From: Deltaproteobacteria bacterium
GTDB taxonomy: Bacteria > Myxococcota > XYA12-FULL-58-9
Reading direction: 5' to 3'
DNA: 64,000 bases
NCBI GenBank assembly: GCA_016218825.1
Contig: JACRCV010000086.1
Location: 1 to 64,000, forward strand
Shown here: in pieces, positions 49,211 to 58,829 of the stretch
Layout of the letters: the number at the start of each line of letters is the position of its first letter
Numbering within the stretch: the first letter of the stretch is position 1
The notes under the pieces: model-generated
The model's input: the letters and a program-made list of their open reading frames with translations, nothing else
Told to the model about the DNA's origin: nothing
Databases searched by the model: none
Made by a program: the position numbers and the translations under genes

Positions 49211-50643
49211 TGAGATCTCTGCTCTCGGGCGTGGTGGCGGTGGTCGCGGCGGCCTGCGCGGTCGAGGCGCCGCCGAGCTTGGTCATTCGTGCCGGGCGGG
49301 TGATCGACGGCAGCGGCGCGCCGGCGCGCGACCGGGTTCGGATCTTGGTCAAGGACGGCAGCATCGCGGCGCTCGCGGACGACGACGACAGCCCCCTGCC
49401 CGCCGCGGCCGCCGTCATCGACCTCGGCGACCTGACGCTGTTGCCGGGGTTGGTGAACGCCCACGCCCACTTGTTCTCGTCGGGGGCCTGCGATCCCAAG
49501 CTGGACCAGGGTCCGTTCCAGGCGCTGCGGAACTTGCACGCCGATCTCCAGGCCGGCGTCACCACCGTCGCCGACCTCGGCGCCCCGGCCCCTCTCGCGA
49601 TCGCCTTGCGCCGGTTTGTCGGCACCGCACGTCACCGCGGCCCGCGGGTGCTGGTCTCCGGCCCGGTCCTGACTGCACCCGGGGGCTACCCGATCGACTT
49701 TCTCGGCCGCGAGCTCGTGGACGCCAAAGCGGTCGTGGAGCTCGCCGGCCCGGAGGCCGCGGTCGCGGTCGTCCGCGGGCTCGCCGCAGAGGGTGTGGAC
49801 TTCATCAAGGTCGCGCTGCAGGAGGTGAGCTACAACGGCGCGCCGTTGCCGCTGCTGTCGCCGGCGACGCTGTGTGCGACCGTCAAAGAGGCGCACCGCC
49901 AGGAGCTCCGGGTGTTGGCGCACGCCATCACCGCCCGGGGCTACGCGCTGGCGCTCGAGTGCGGCGTCGACGCCTTGATGCACGGCGCGATCGAGCCGCT
50001 CGCCGACGACCTGATCGCGAAGGTGAAGGACAAAAGGACGCCGGTGGCGCCGACGATCTTCGTGTTTGCCGCGCCCCTCTGGGGGCCCAAGCACCTCGAG
50101 CGCCTCGACCGGCCCGCGGTGCGGGCGTTGTTGTCGGACGCCGCCCGCGCCGACCTGCGGCGCTACGCGGCGGAAGACCGCAAGCAGGAGACCCTGTTGC
50201 CGCCGTTCTTGATGCCGGGGATCTCGCGAGCCCGCGCCGAACAGGCGGTCGAAAGCCTCGGCGCCAACACCGGCAAGCTCGCCGCCGCCGGGGTCGAGCT
50301 CGGTCTCGGAACCGACGCCGCCACCTGCTTCGATTTGCACGGCTCGCCGGTGGAGGAGCTCTTGCTTCTGGAGCAGGCGGGGCTGTCGCGCTTGGCGGTC
50401 TTGCGCGCCGCGACCTGGGGTGGGGCGCGGCTGGTCAACTTGCACGACGCGGTGGGGTTGGTGCAGGTGGGCTACCGCGCCGATCTCATCGCGGTCGCCG
50501 GCCGCCCCGACCTGCGGCTCACCGACGTCACCGAGGTGCGGCGCGTCTTTGTCGACGGCGTCGAGCAGCGGCTGGAGCCGCCGGGGATCTTCGAGGGGTT
50601 GGAGCTCGTGGCGCGGCTGGCGTGGGCCGCGATGGGCCGCTAG
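49207..50643 (+). CDS. Imidazolonepropionase-like amidohydrolase lipoprotein
   Basis: The 478-residue product has a lipoprotein signal: hydrophobic [14 protein letters not shown] with the lipobox Cys at about residue 17. It is therefore predicted to be exported and lipid-anchored. The metal-dependent amidohydrolase barrel shows [14 protein letters not shown], the Lys in FIKVALQEV that may be carbamylated, His in VLAHAI and ALMHGA, and Asp in GLGTDAA. Relatives cleave peptides or cyclic amides; the substrate is not predictable. It ends with a 4-nt overlap with the convergent PilZ gene. Confidence 0.85.
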   Translation: MMRSLLSGVVAVVAAACAVEAPPSLVIRAGRVIDGSGAPARDRVRILVKDGSIAALADDDDSPLPAAAAVIDLGDLTLLPGLVNAHAHLFSSGACDPKLDQGPFQALRNLHADLQAGVTTVADLGAPAPLAIALRRFVGTARHRGPRVLVSGPVLTAPGGYPIDFLGRELVDAKAVVELAGPEAAVAVVRGLAAEGVDFIKVALQEVSYNGAPLPLLSPATLCATVKEAHRQELRVLAHAITARGYALALECGVDALMHGAIEPLADDLIAKVKDKRTPVAPTIFVFAAPLWGPKHLERLDRPAVRALLSDAARADLRRYAAEDRKQETLLPPFLMPGISRARAEQAVESLGANTGKLAAAGVELGLGTDAATCFDLHGSPVEELLLLEQAGLSRLAVLRAATWGGARLVNLHDAVGLVQVGYRADLIAVAGRPDLRLTDVTEVRRVFVDGVEQRLEPPGIFEGLELVARLAWAAMGR

Positions 50644-51005
50644 GCGTCGCCGCCGGTCTTTAGGTCCGCGATCACTTCGTTCAACAGCACCGCGTCTTCA
50701 CCGTGGCTGTCGAGCCAGCGCAGGCCGGCGACGCACTCGCCCGGCCTCGTGCCTTGGCCTACGAAGCGGACCTCGGCGGCGAGCGAGATCTGGAGCTCGT
50801 TCGGCAGCGTCAGGCCGACGGTCACCTGGTCGCCGGCGGTGACCCCGATCGGCAACGCCAAACGGATGCCGCCGGCGCTGATGTCGTGGCTCATGACCTC
50901 GAGCGTCGACCAACGCGCCAGGCTCACCGAGACGGTGCGCGTGTAGGCGTGACGGGGAAATTCGCGACGTTCCAAGAGATCCTCGATCTCGCTGTGCAAG
51001 TTCAT
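50640..51005 (-). CDS. PilZ-domain cyclic-di-GMP-binding protein
   Basis: The 121-residue product is a single PilZ domain. ERREFPRHAYTR supplies the RxxxR element, and HDISAGGIRLAL the D/N-x-S-x-x-G element. The rest is the expected beta barrel (QVTVGLTLP, ISLAAEVRFVGQG, VAGLRWLDSHGED). PilZ proteins bind c-di-GMP and alter motility, polysaccharide or other outputs. Myxobacteria encode many. It is 118 nt downstream of the PocR-type kinase on the same strand and could be co-transcribed with the kinase and MglA, giving a motility/polarity theme. Confidence 0.88.
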   Translation of the reverse strand: MNLHSEIEDLLERREFPRHAYTRTVSVSLARWSTLEVMSHDISAGGIRLALPIGVTAGDQVTVGLTLPNELQISLAAEVRFVGQGTRPGECVAGLRWLDSHGEDAVLLNEVIADLKTGGDA

Positions 51006-51123
51006 CCACAGCGGCTAGCACGATTTTTCGCAGGCGACAAGACGTCACCGCAGGACCCGCCGCCGACCCCGGCGAGGCCGGCGCCCGGCGATCTTACAGT
51101 CGCCCTGGGCCGAGGAGCGGCGC

Positions 51124-52560
<1,437 letters not shown>

Positions 52561-52562
52561 GT

Positions 52563-53249
52563 TCAAGTCCCCTTGCTCGTAGGTGGTTCGGGCGGCAGCG
52601 GCCGCAGGTGACCGAAGATCGAGGCGATCAGCTCGTCGGGCGAACAGCCCAGGTGCCGGCGCACCTCGTAGTGCTGACTCCACGCCTTCAGCACCAGATC
52701 CAAGAGGCCGCGCAGCGTCTCGACGACGCCCTCGCCGCGGATCGCGACCGCAGGGTAGATCGGCTCTTTGCCGCGGCTGCGGATCTCGGCGAGCTCGGCG
52801 TCGCTGCGCACCTCCGGCAGGTCGCGCTTGTTGAACTGGATGACGGTCGGGGTCGCGTCAGGGTCGAGGCCGTTCTCTTTGAGGTGGGTGCGCATCCCGT
52901 GCCAGAACTCGTTGTTGGCCCGCGACTGCGAGCGCTGGCTGTCGGCGATGAAGGCGACGCCGTCGGCGCCGGCGAGCACGATGCGGCGGGTCGCGGTGTG
53001 GATCACCTGGCCCGGCACCGTGAACAGCTTGAGCTTCACCGAGAAGCCGCTCGCCAGTTGGGTCGTGACCGGCAGCAGGTCGAAGAACAGGGTGCGGTCG
53101 TCGGCGGTGTCGAGGACGGTCAGGTGGCCGGTCTGGCTCGGGTCGAGGAGCTTGTGCAACGCTTGGAGGTTGGTCGTCTTCCCCGAGAGCGGTGGGCCGT
53201 AATAGACGACCTTGATCGTGATCTCGCGTTGGGACGAGTTGAACTGCAC
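52563..53249 (-). CDS. mglA: MglA-family small GTPase
   Basis: The 228-residue product is a Ras-like GTPase of the MglA type. The P-loop is GPPLSGKTTN (about 18-27). The switch region has LFTVPGQVIHTATRRIVL, in which Thr-Val-Pro replaces the usual DxxGQ Asp as in all MglA. The guanine motif is QFNKRDLP. MglA sets front-rear polarity for gliding and type IV pilus motility in Myxococcus, usually with the GAP MglB, which is not in the window. It is about 30 residues longer than the 195-residue M. xanthus MglA owing to a C-terminal Pro-rich tail. It overlaps the neighbourhood of a PocR kinase downstream and rimO upstream (9-nt gap). Confidence 0.9.
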   Translation of the reverse strand: MQFNSSQREITIKVVYYGPPLSGKTTNLQALHKLLDPSQTGHLTVLDTADDRTLFFDLLPVTTQLASGFSVKLKLFTVPGQVIHTATRRIVLAGADGVAFIADSQRSQSRANNEFWHGMRTHLKENGLDPDATPTVIQFNKRDLPEVRSDAELAEIRSRGKEPIYPAVAIRGEGVVETLRGLLDLVLKAWSQHYEVRRHLGCSPDELIASIFGHLRPLPPEPPTSKGT

Positions 53250-53258
53250 CTGGCTTGC

Positions 53259-54803
53259 TTAGCCTCCCTCGGCGGGCAAGTCCATGGCGTCACCTTTGCC
53301 CGGCGCCGCCTTGCGCCGCGGTGGCACGATGCCGCCGACCAGGTCGTAGTCCGCGGCCTGAGTGACGCGCACCGCTACCACCTCGCCCGGCGACGCGGTG
53401 CCGGCGTTGATGTAGGTCACGCCGTCGATCTCCGGCGCCTGCCCGGGGTGCCGACCTTGGAGCAAGAGCTCGGTCTCGGTCGACACGCCCTCGACCAACA
53501 CCGGCAAGGTCTTGCCGACCTTGATCTCTTGCTGCTCGCGCGACAGCTTCTGCTGCAGCGCCATCAGCCGCTCGCGACGCTCGGCCGCCACCTCGGCGGG
53601 CACCGGGTTCGCGAAGCCGGCAGCGTCCGTGTCCTCTTCGGGGGAGAAGGTGAACACCCCGAGGTGCTCGAAGCGCGCCTCGCGCACGAAGTCGCACAGC
53701 TCCTCGAACTCGGCCTCGGTCTCGCTCGGGAAGCCGGTGATGAACGCGGTGCGCAGCACCAGCCCGGGCACGGTGGCCCGCGCTCTCGTGAGCAGGTCGC
53801 GGGTGGCGCGGCCGCCTTTGCCGCGGCGCATGCGGCGCAAGATCCGCTCGTTGATGTGCTGCAGCGGGATGTCGAGGTACGGCAGAATGTGGCGCGCCCC
53901 CGCCATCACCTCCAGCACCTCGGTCGTCAGGCCGCGGGGGTAGGCGTACAGGCAGCGGATCCACAGCGGTCGGTCGCCGCCGACGGCGTCCAGGGCCCGC
54001 AACAGCTGCGGCAGCGATTGGCCGCCGCCGAGGTCCTTGCCGTAGGCGCACAGATCTTGGGCGATCAGGTTGATCTCCACCACCCCTTCGGCGACCAGGC
54101 GCTCGACCTCGCGGACCACGTCGGCGACCGGGCGGGAGCGCTGCGGGCCGCGGATCTTGGGGATGATGCAGAACGAGCAGCTGTTGGAGCAGCCCTCCGA
54201 GACCTTCACGTAGGTGGTGTAGTGCGGCAACGAGCGCAGGCGCGGCGAGCCGGCGCTCAAGGTGAAGTCGGGATCGGGGATGACGACCGAGCGCTTGCCG
54301 GCCAGCCGGGCGTCATGCCGGTAGGGGACCAAGGCGTTGCGTCCCATCAAGCGCGGGTGGTAGTCGCCGCGCTCGCGCCGATGCCCCGCGGGCGACGCCA
54401 ACAGCTCGCGGATCACCGGCAGCCGGGCGTGCGCCTTGCCGCCGCCCAAGACCGTCGCGACGCTGCCGAAGTTGCCGGTGCCGAGGAAGTGGTCGACCTC
54501 GGGGATCTCGGCGGCGAGCGCGGGCGCGTAGCGCTGGCTCAGACAGCCGCTGACCACCAGCTTGCGGCAGGTGCCGTTGGCCTTGTGCTGCGCCATCTCG
54601 AGGATGGTGTCCACCGACTCCTCTTTGGCGGCGTCGATGAAGCCGCAGGTGTTGACGACGATGATGTCGGCGTCCTCGGGGCGATCGACGAGCTCGAAGC
54701 CCCCGTCGACCAGGTGACCGAGCATGACCTCGCTGTCGACCCGGTTCTTCGGACAGCCCAGCGAGATCAAATAGACGCGGCTCTGCTCCCTTTTGCCCAC
54801 CAT
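53259..54803 (-). CDS. rimO: Ribosomal protein S12 methylthiotransferase RimO
   Basis: The 514-residue product has the RimO layout: an N-terminal methylthiotransferase domain (SLGCPKNRVDSEVMLG, VVNTCGFIDAAKEESV, VVSGCLSQRY), the radical-SAM motif C205-C209-C212 (CSNSCSFC), and a C-terminal TRAM domain. It adds a methylthio group to an Asp of S12. It is roughly 70 residues longer than E. coli RimO, with an extra loop between the first domain and the radical-SAM motif (about residues 130-195), and a 20-residue C-terminal tail. The family call is firm. It ends 9 nt before mglA. Confidence 0.93.
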   Translation of the reverse strand: MVGKREQSRVYLISLGCPKNRVDSEVMLGHLVDGGFELVDRPEDADIIVVNTCGFIDAAKEESVDTILEMAQHKANGTCRKLVVSGCLSQRYAPALAAEIPEVDHFLGTGNFGSVATVLGGGKAHARLPVIRELLASPAGHRRERGDYHPRLMGRNALVPYRHDARLAGKRSVVIPDPDFTLSAGSPRLRSLPHYTTYVKVSEGCSNSCSFCIIPKIRGPQRSRPVADVVREVERLVAEGVVEINLIAQDLCAYGKDLGGGQSLPQLLRALDAVGGDRPLWIRCLYAYPRGLTTEVLEVMAGARHILPYLDIPLQHINERILRRMRRGKGGRATRDLLTRARATVPGLVLRTAFITGFPSETEAEFEELCDFVREARFEHLGVFTFSPEEDTDAAGFANPVPAEVAAERRERLMALQQKLSREQQEIKVGKTLPVLVEGVSTETELLLQGRHPGQAPEIDGVTYINAGTASPGEVVAVRVTQAADYDLVGGIVPPRRKAAPGKGDAMDLPAEGG

Positions 54804-54809
54804 CGACTC

Positions 54810-55022
54810 CTAGCTCCCCTCTTTGCCGGGGGTCCCCAAGAAGCGCCACTGGTCGCACTCCGGCCCGATCTCGGCGACCCAATACTGCACGCTCGGATCA
54901 TTGCCGTCCTTCTGGCGCAAGCTCTCGAGCAAGCGCTCGGCGTCGGGTCGGGTCTCGACCACCGCCCGGGTCACCGGCTTCCTCTCGGCCTCCGAGCACA
55001 CCGCGTAGCGCACGACGATCAT
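54810..55022 (-). CDS. Conserved-looking 70-residue protein
   Basis: ATG 55022 overlaps the stop of the upstream transglutaminase-like gene as ATGA, and the stop is 6 nt before rimO, so the small gene is tightly coupled. The product (MIVVRYAVCSEAERKPV at its start, YWVAEIGPECDQWRFLGTPG at its end) has two Cys, an alternating strand/helix pattern, and no signal peptide. I know no family. Longer open frames in this place read as low-complexity. Confidence 0.6.
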   Translation of the reverse strand: MIVVRYAVCSEAERKPVTRAVVETRPDAERLLESLRQKDGNDPSVQYWVAEIGPECDQWRFLGTPGKEGS

Positions 55023-56098
55023 GCGGCCACCATGTCGGGCAGATCGACGTCGGCGGCCGCGACCGCGCCCTCGGTCTGCGCTTCGAAGCCGACCAGGCGG
55101 CGATCGTGGCCCCAGCCCGAGTCGAAGAACGCCACCCGCAAGTCGGTCGCCGGCTCGGCCCACGCCGGATCACAGACCAAGCGCGTGAGCGCCGGCCGCA
55201 AGGTCAACACCAGGAAGCCGTGCGGCACGTCGTGCTTCAAGGTCTTGCCGACCGCGAGCATCAGCTCGAAGCCCAGGAGGCGGGTGAAGGGCTGCAGCAG
55301 CGCCGCGGTGACCGCGCGCTGCACGAAGCAGACCCCCTGGCCGCCGACGAGCAAGCTGCCGGCGCGATGCCCGGCGTAGCCGGCGCCGCGGCCGACGTAG
55401 GTCATCCGCACCCGGGACGCGAGACGGTGCAAGAGGTCGTGTTGGCGGCGGGTCACCTCGGCGTCGTCGGCGCTGAAGTCCAACGCCGCGATGTCATCCT
55501 TCGACTCGATGAGCGCCGCCGACAGGTGCGCCTTCATCAGCGGGTCGTTGTAGTCGATCTGCACCCCGGAGATCGTGGCGCCGGTGGCCGGCACGCCGCG
55601 GGGCTCGTTCCAGGCGAACACGTCACTCCGCGCGAACGGTAGCAGCGTCGGCGCGCCGGGCAGCTCGACCATGAAGTCGTCGCCGCGCTTGGCCTTGAGC
55701 ACGCCCCGGTGGCTGAAGGCCGGCGGCGCGCTCGCGGCGTAGCTCGCCACCGGACCGCGGCGGTCGTCGGTGAAGCTCGTCGGCGCCTTAACGAAGAGCG
55801 AGCGTCCCGGTCGGTAGCGGGGCCTACCGGCGGCGCGTTGCAGCTCGCGGGGCGGTTTGGAGATCAGGCCCTGGTCGATGAGCTCGTCGACGGTCGTCGC
55901 CGGGGTCACCGCGGGCAACGACGCGAACAGCGCCCGCGCCTCGGGGTCGATGAGCTCACCGGTCTGGCGATCGACGACCGCGGCGCGCGTGAACGCGCCG
56001 GAGGTCACCAGGTCGCGAAAGCGATCCAGCGCGTGTCGTCCGATCTTGACGACCTTGGGAGAGGTTCCGGGTGTGGCCACGCGCGGTCGATATCGCAC
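55019..56098 (-). CDS. Possible transglutaminase-like cysteine-fold protein
   Basis: The 359-residue product has no signal peptide. Its C-terminal half resembles the transglutaminase/papain-like fold: C257 in GGQGVCFVQRAV, H293 in VPHGFLVLTLRP and D310 in RLVCDPAWAEP form a plausible Cys-His-Asp triad with the normal order and spacing. The N-terminal half is unassigned. A substrate and an enzymatic role are unknown. The GTG at 56098 lacks an obvious ribosome-binding site; GTG 56080 is an alternative. It is the first gene of a run with the 70-residue gene, rimO and mglA. Confidence 0.6.
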   Translation of the reverse strand: MRYRPRVATPGTSPKVVKIGRHALDRFRDLVTSGAFTRAAVVDRQTGELIDPEARALFASLPAVTPATTVDELIDQGLISKPPRELQRAAGRPRYRPGRSLFVKAPTSFTDDRRGPVASYAASAPPAFSHRGVLKAKRGDDFMVELPGAPTLLPFARSDVFAWNEPRGVPATGATISGVQIDYNDPLMKAHLSAALIESKDDIAALDFSADDAEVTRRQHDLLHRLASRVRMTYVGRGAGYAGHRAGSLLVGGQGVCFVQRAVTAALLQPFTRLLGFELMLAVGKTLKHDVPHGFLVLTLRPALTRLVCDPAWAEPATDLRVAFFDSGWGHDRRLVGFEAQTEGAVAAADVDLPDMVAA

Positions 56099-56207
56099 CG
56101 GTCACGCCGGTGGCAACTGCAGAGCGCAACGCTCGGCGCCTGCTGCCACGCGCCGGAAGGAGTTTGTCAATAGTCGGCAGACGGGAAAGAACGGCGGCCG
56201 GAGGTCC

Positions 56208-56240
56208 TGCCCCGGGGCATGGTGCGCACGCCCCGGGGCA
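56208..56240 (-). terminator. Inverted repeat after the nucleotidase gene
   Basis: TGCCCCGGGG (56208-56217) and CCCCGGGGCA (56231-56240) form a perfect 10-bp stem with a 13-base loop, 17 nt beyond the stop of the minus-strand nucleotidase gene. No U-run follows, so it is more likely a Rho-assisted or pause hairpin. Confidence 0.55.
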
Positions 56241-56256
56241 GCCGGCGAATCACTGC

Positions 56257-58800
56257 TTACGGCGTTACGTCTTTGACCCGGACCATGTTGGTCGCCATCG
56301 GGTCGGTCACGTCCGGCGTCGTCCAGTCCGTCGTCAGCGGCGACTTGTAGAAGGTCGCAGGGATCGCGCCGTTGATCCCCGTCGGGTTCAACAGGTACTT
56401 CGCCAAGATCGCCCACTCCTTGACCTCGATCAGGGTCGGCGCCCACTGGCCGTTCACCATGTCGGTGCCGATGTTCGCCGGGCTCGACAAGCACGGACGA
56501 ATCAACGGCAGCGGGCCGCAGGTGGCGGTCATGTCCATGCAGAGGATCGTCTGGCCGACGACGTCGAGGGCGCCGAAGGGCGCGATCGGGGTGAGCGCGG
56601 CGCCGGTGTACGGGTGGTACGGCGTCAGCCCGAAGCTATCGAGGAAGCCGGCGAGGTACATGTTGCTGATGACCATGATCTTCTCGCCGCCTGCGAGGTC
56701 GATGTTGCTCCAGCGCAGGAAGAACGGCACCGCCGCGGTGTAGGTGTAGACGTTGACCCAGGTCGGCGCGCCGTTGGGCGTGGTGTTCATGTCGATGCTC
56801 ATGATGCGACCCGTGGGACCCGTCGGGCCGATGTGCGCGCAGACGCTCGCCGCGCTCACCCACGAGCAGTCGGTGTGCGCCTCGCAATCGGACTGGATAC
56901 CATCCCAGGTGTCGCACGGCGTCATCAGCACCGCCGGGTTCAGCGGCGCGAAGCTCTTGTCGAAGGTCACCCGCATGCCGGCGTAGCTCAGGAAGAACGA
57001 GTCCGAGACCAGGCCGGTGGTGACGCCGACGTCGAGGCCGGCGAACAGGCTCGGGGCGTCGAGCTGCAGCATCACCAACGGATAGCCGGGCGAGGTGGTG
57101 GCGAAGGGGCTGGCGCCGAGCGGCGCGACGCTGAAGACGTCGGCGAAGGTCGTGGCCTGGCTCGCGCCCTTGCTGAAGCGCAGCGACTCGCGCAGCACCC
57201 CGTTCGCTTGGATCGCGACGAAGTAGTTGACCGGCACCGTCAGGTGGGTGCCGAGACACGCCGACGACAGCACCGACAGCAGGTCGGCGTCGGTCACCAG
57301 GTGCTCGAGGGCCGAGTCGGTAGACAACGTCTCGCCGACGATGTCGTGGTCGCTGGTCAGCGCCAGCGGCGCGATGACGTTGAACGGCGAGATCTCGGGG
57401 AACGCCGGCGCCAACGCCGCGTTCATGCCGGCCACCACCGGGCCGAGCACGCCCTGGGTGAGGCCGAGGGCGCGCTCGAAGGGCTTCGAGAACACCGGCG
57501 GCGTCGCCGTCGGGTTCGACCCGGCCAGCATCTGGGCGTCGAGGGTGTAGTTGACGGTCTGCAGCGTGCTCTGATCGGCGACCACGGCGACCACGCCGTC
57601 GGGATCGACGGTGAGCGTGAGCTGGCCGAGGCGGCGGCCGTACCAACCGGCCTGGACCATGATCGACTTGCCGGCGATGAGCGAGTTGATGACGGTCGGC
57701 GGGATCTCTTCGTGGGTGTGCCCGCCGATGATGACGTCGATGCCCGAGGTCGCCATCGCGATGCCGGCGTCCTCGGTCGAGCCGCTGTGCGACAACGCGA
57801 TGACCAGGTCGCAGTTCTCGACGTCCTTGAGCATGGTCACCGTCGGCTGGATGTCCGCGGCGAGGGCGCCGATGATCGCCATCTGGTCGCGCGCCGGGTC
57901 GACGCAGTGGCCGTGCAGGCACTGCTTGCCCGAGCCGCACGCCGGGGTCGAGGTGCAAGCGGCGCCGCTCGTCGGCAACGAGAAGTAGATCGGGCTCGCG
58001 GCCGGCGCCACCAGCGCCGCCTCGAAGCCCAGCATGCCGATGAAGCCGACCTTCAGGCCGTTCGCGAGGGTCTTCGTCGCCCACGGCACCACCGGGGCCT
58101 CGGAGCCGCCGTCGCCGTAGAGCGCCTTCAGAGCCGCGCCCGGGCCGGTCGTGACGTCGTCGAAGTGGGCGTTGGTGCTCACGAGCTTCAAGCCGCCACC
58201 GAAGGTGGTGTTGTCGAGGGCGTGGATCCCGGCGGCGAGCGCGTCGGAGCCGAAGTCGAACTCGTGGTTGCCGAGGGTGGCGAAGTCGTAGCCCATCAGC
58301 GTCATCGCCACGAAGTCCGGCGCGCCGACCGGCAGCGCCGGGTGGAAGATGGTCCCCATCGTCAGGTCACCGGCGGAGAGCACCAGCACCGGGTCGGTCG
58401 CCTCTTCCCGGATCTTGTTGATCAGGTATTGCCGCCGCACCGCGCCGCCGACCGTCTGCTGGTCGCTGCCGGCCAAGAGCTTGCCGAGCACCTTCTCGAC
58501 CGTGCTTTCGCCCGGGTTGACGCCGGGGTCGCCGGGCTTGGTGACCTTACCGTCGGCTTCCGGCACCCAGGGGTAGTCGGCGTACGACCCGTACCCCAAC
58601 AGGTGCGAGTGCTCGTCGTTGGTGTGCAAGATGACGACCTTGCGCGTGGTCTTCACCGGCGCCGGCGGGACGTACGGCGTCGGCGCGGGCGGCGCCTCGT
58701 AGGGGGTCACCGCCCCGGGCTCGGTGCCGTTGATGGCACAGGCCGGAGCGATGATGCAGAACGACAACGCTGCGAGAATCGGAAAGATCAAGTGTCGCAT
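56257..58800 (-). CDS. UshA-like 5'-nucleotidase/metallophosphoesterase lipoprotein
   Basis: The 847-residue product starts at ATG 58800, behind GAGGAGA. The signal has a Cys near residue 21 (IIAPACAING), so it may be a lipoprotein, followed by a Pro-rich linker. The metallophosphoesterase domain shows ILHTNDEHSHLLG, AGDLTMGT, LGNHEFDFG, ALSHSG and GGHTHEEIP. The nucleotidase C-terminal domain contains FVAIQANGVLRESL. Two Cys-rich inserts are notable: TSTPACGSGKQCLHGHC (EGF-like) and a PSI-like CDTWDGIQSDCEAHTDCSW. Family members hydrolyse external nucleotides. It is about 300 residues longer than E. coli UshA. FadL lies upstream on the same strand. Confidence 0.87.
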   Translation of the reverse strand: MRHLIFPILAALSFCIIAPACAINGTEPGAVTPYEAPPAPTPYVPPAPVKTTRKVVILHTNDEHSHLLGYGSYADYPWVPEADGKVTKPGDPGVNPGESTVEKVLGKLLAGSDQQTVGGAVRRQYLINKIREEATDPVLVLSAGDLTMGTIFHPALPVGAPDFVAMTLMGYDFATLGNHEFDFGSDALAAGIHALDNTTFGGGLKLVSTNAHFDDVTTGPGAALKALYGDGGSEAPVVPWATKTLANGLKVGFIGMLGFEAALVAPAASPIYFSLPTSGAACTSTPACGSGKQCLHGHCVDPARDQMAIIGALAADIQPTVTMLKDVENCDLVIALSHSGSTEDAGIAMATSGIDVIIGGHTHEEIPPTVINSLIAGKSIMVQAGWYGRRLGQLTLTVDPDGVVAVVADQSTLQTVNYTLDAQMLAGSNPTATPPVFSKPFERALGLTQGVLGPVVAGMNAALAPAFPEISPFNVIAPLALTSDHDIVGETLSTDSALEHLVTDADLLSVLSSACLGTHLTVPVNYFVAIQANGVLRESLRFSKGASQATTFADVFSVAPLGASPFATTSPGYPLVMLQLDAPSLFAGLDVGVTTGLVSDSFFLSYAGMRVTFDKSFAPLNPAVLMTPCDTWDGIQSDCEAHTDCSWVSAASVCAHIGPTGPTGRIMSIDMNTTPNGAPTWVNVYTYTAAVPFFLRWSNIDLAGGEKIMVISNMYLAGFLDSFGLTPYHPYTGAALTPIAPFGALDVVGQTILCMDMTATCGPLPLIRPCLSSPANIGTDMVNGQWAPTLIEVKEWAILAKYLLNPTGINGAIPATFYKSPLTTDWTTPDVTDPMATNMVRVKDVTP

Positions 58801-58829
58801 ATCGGTTCTCCTCGTTCGCGTGTCCACGC

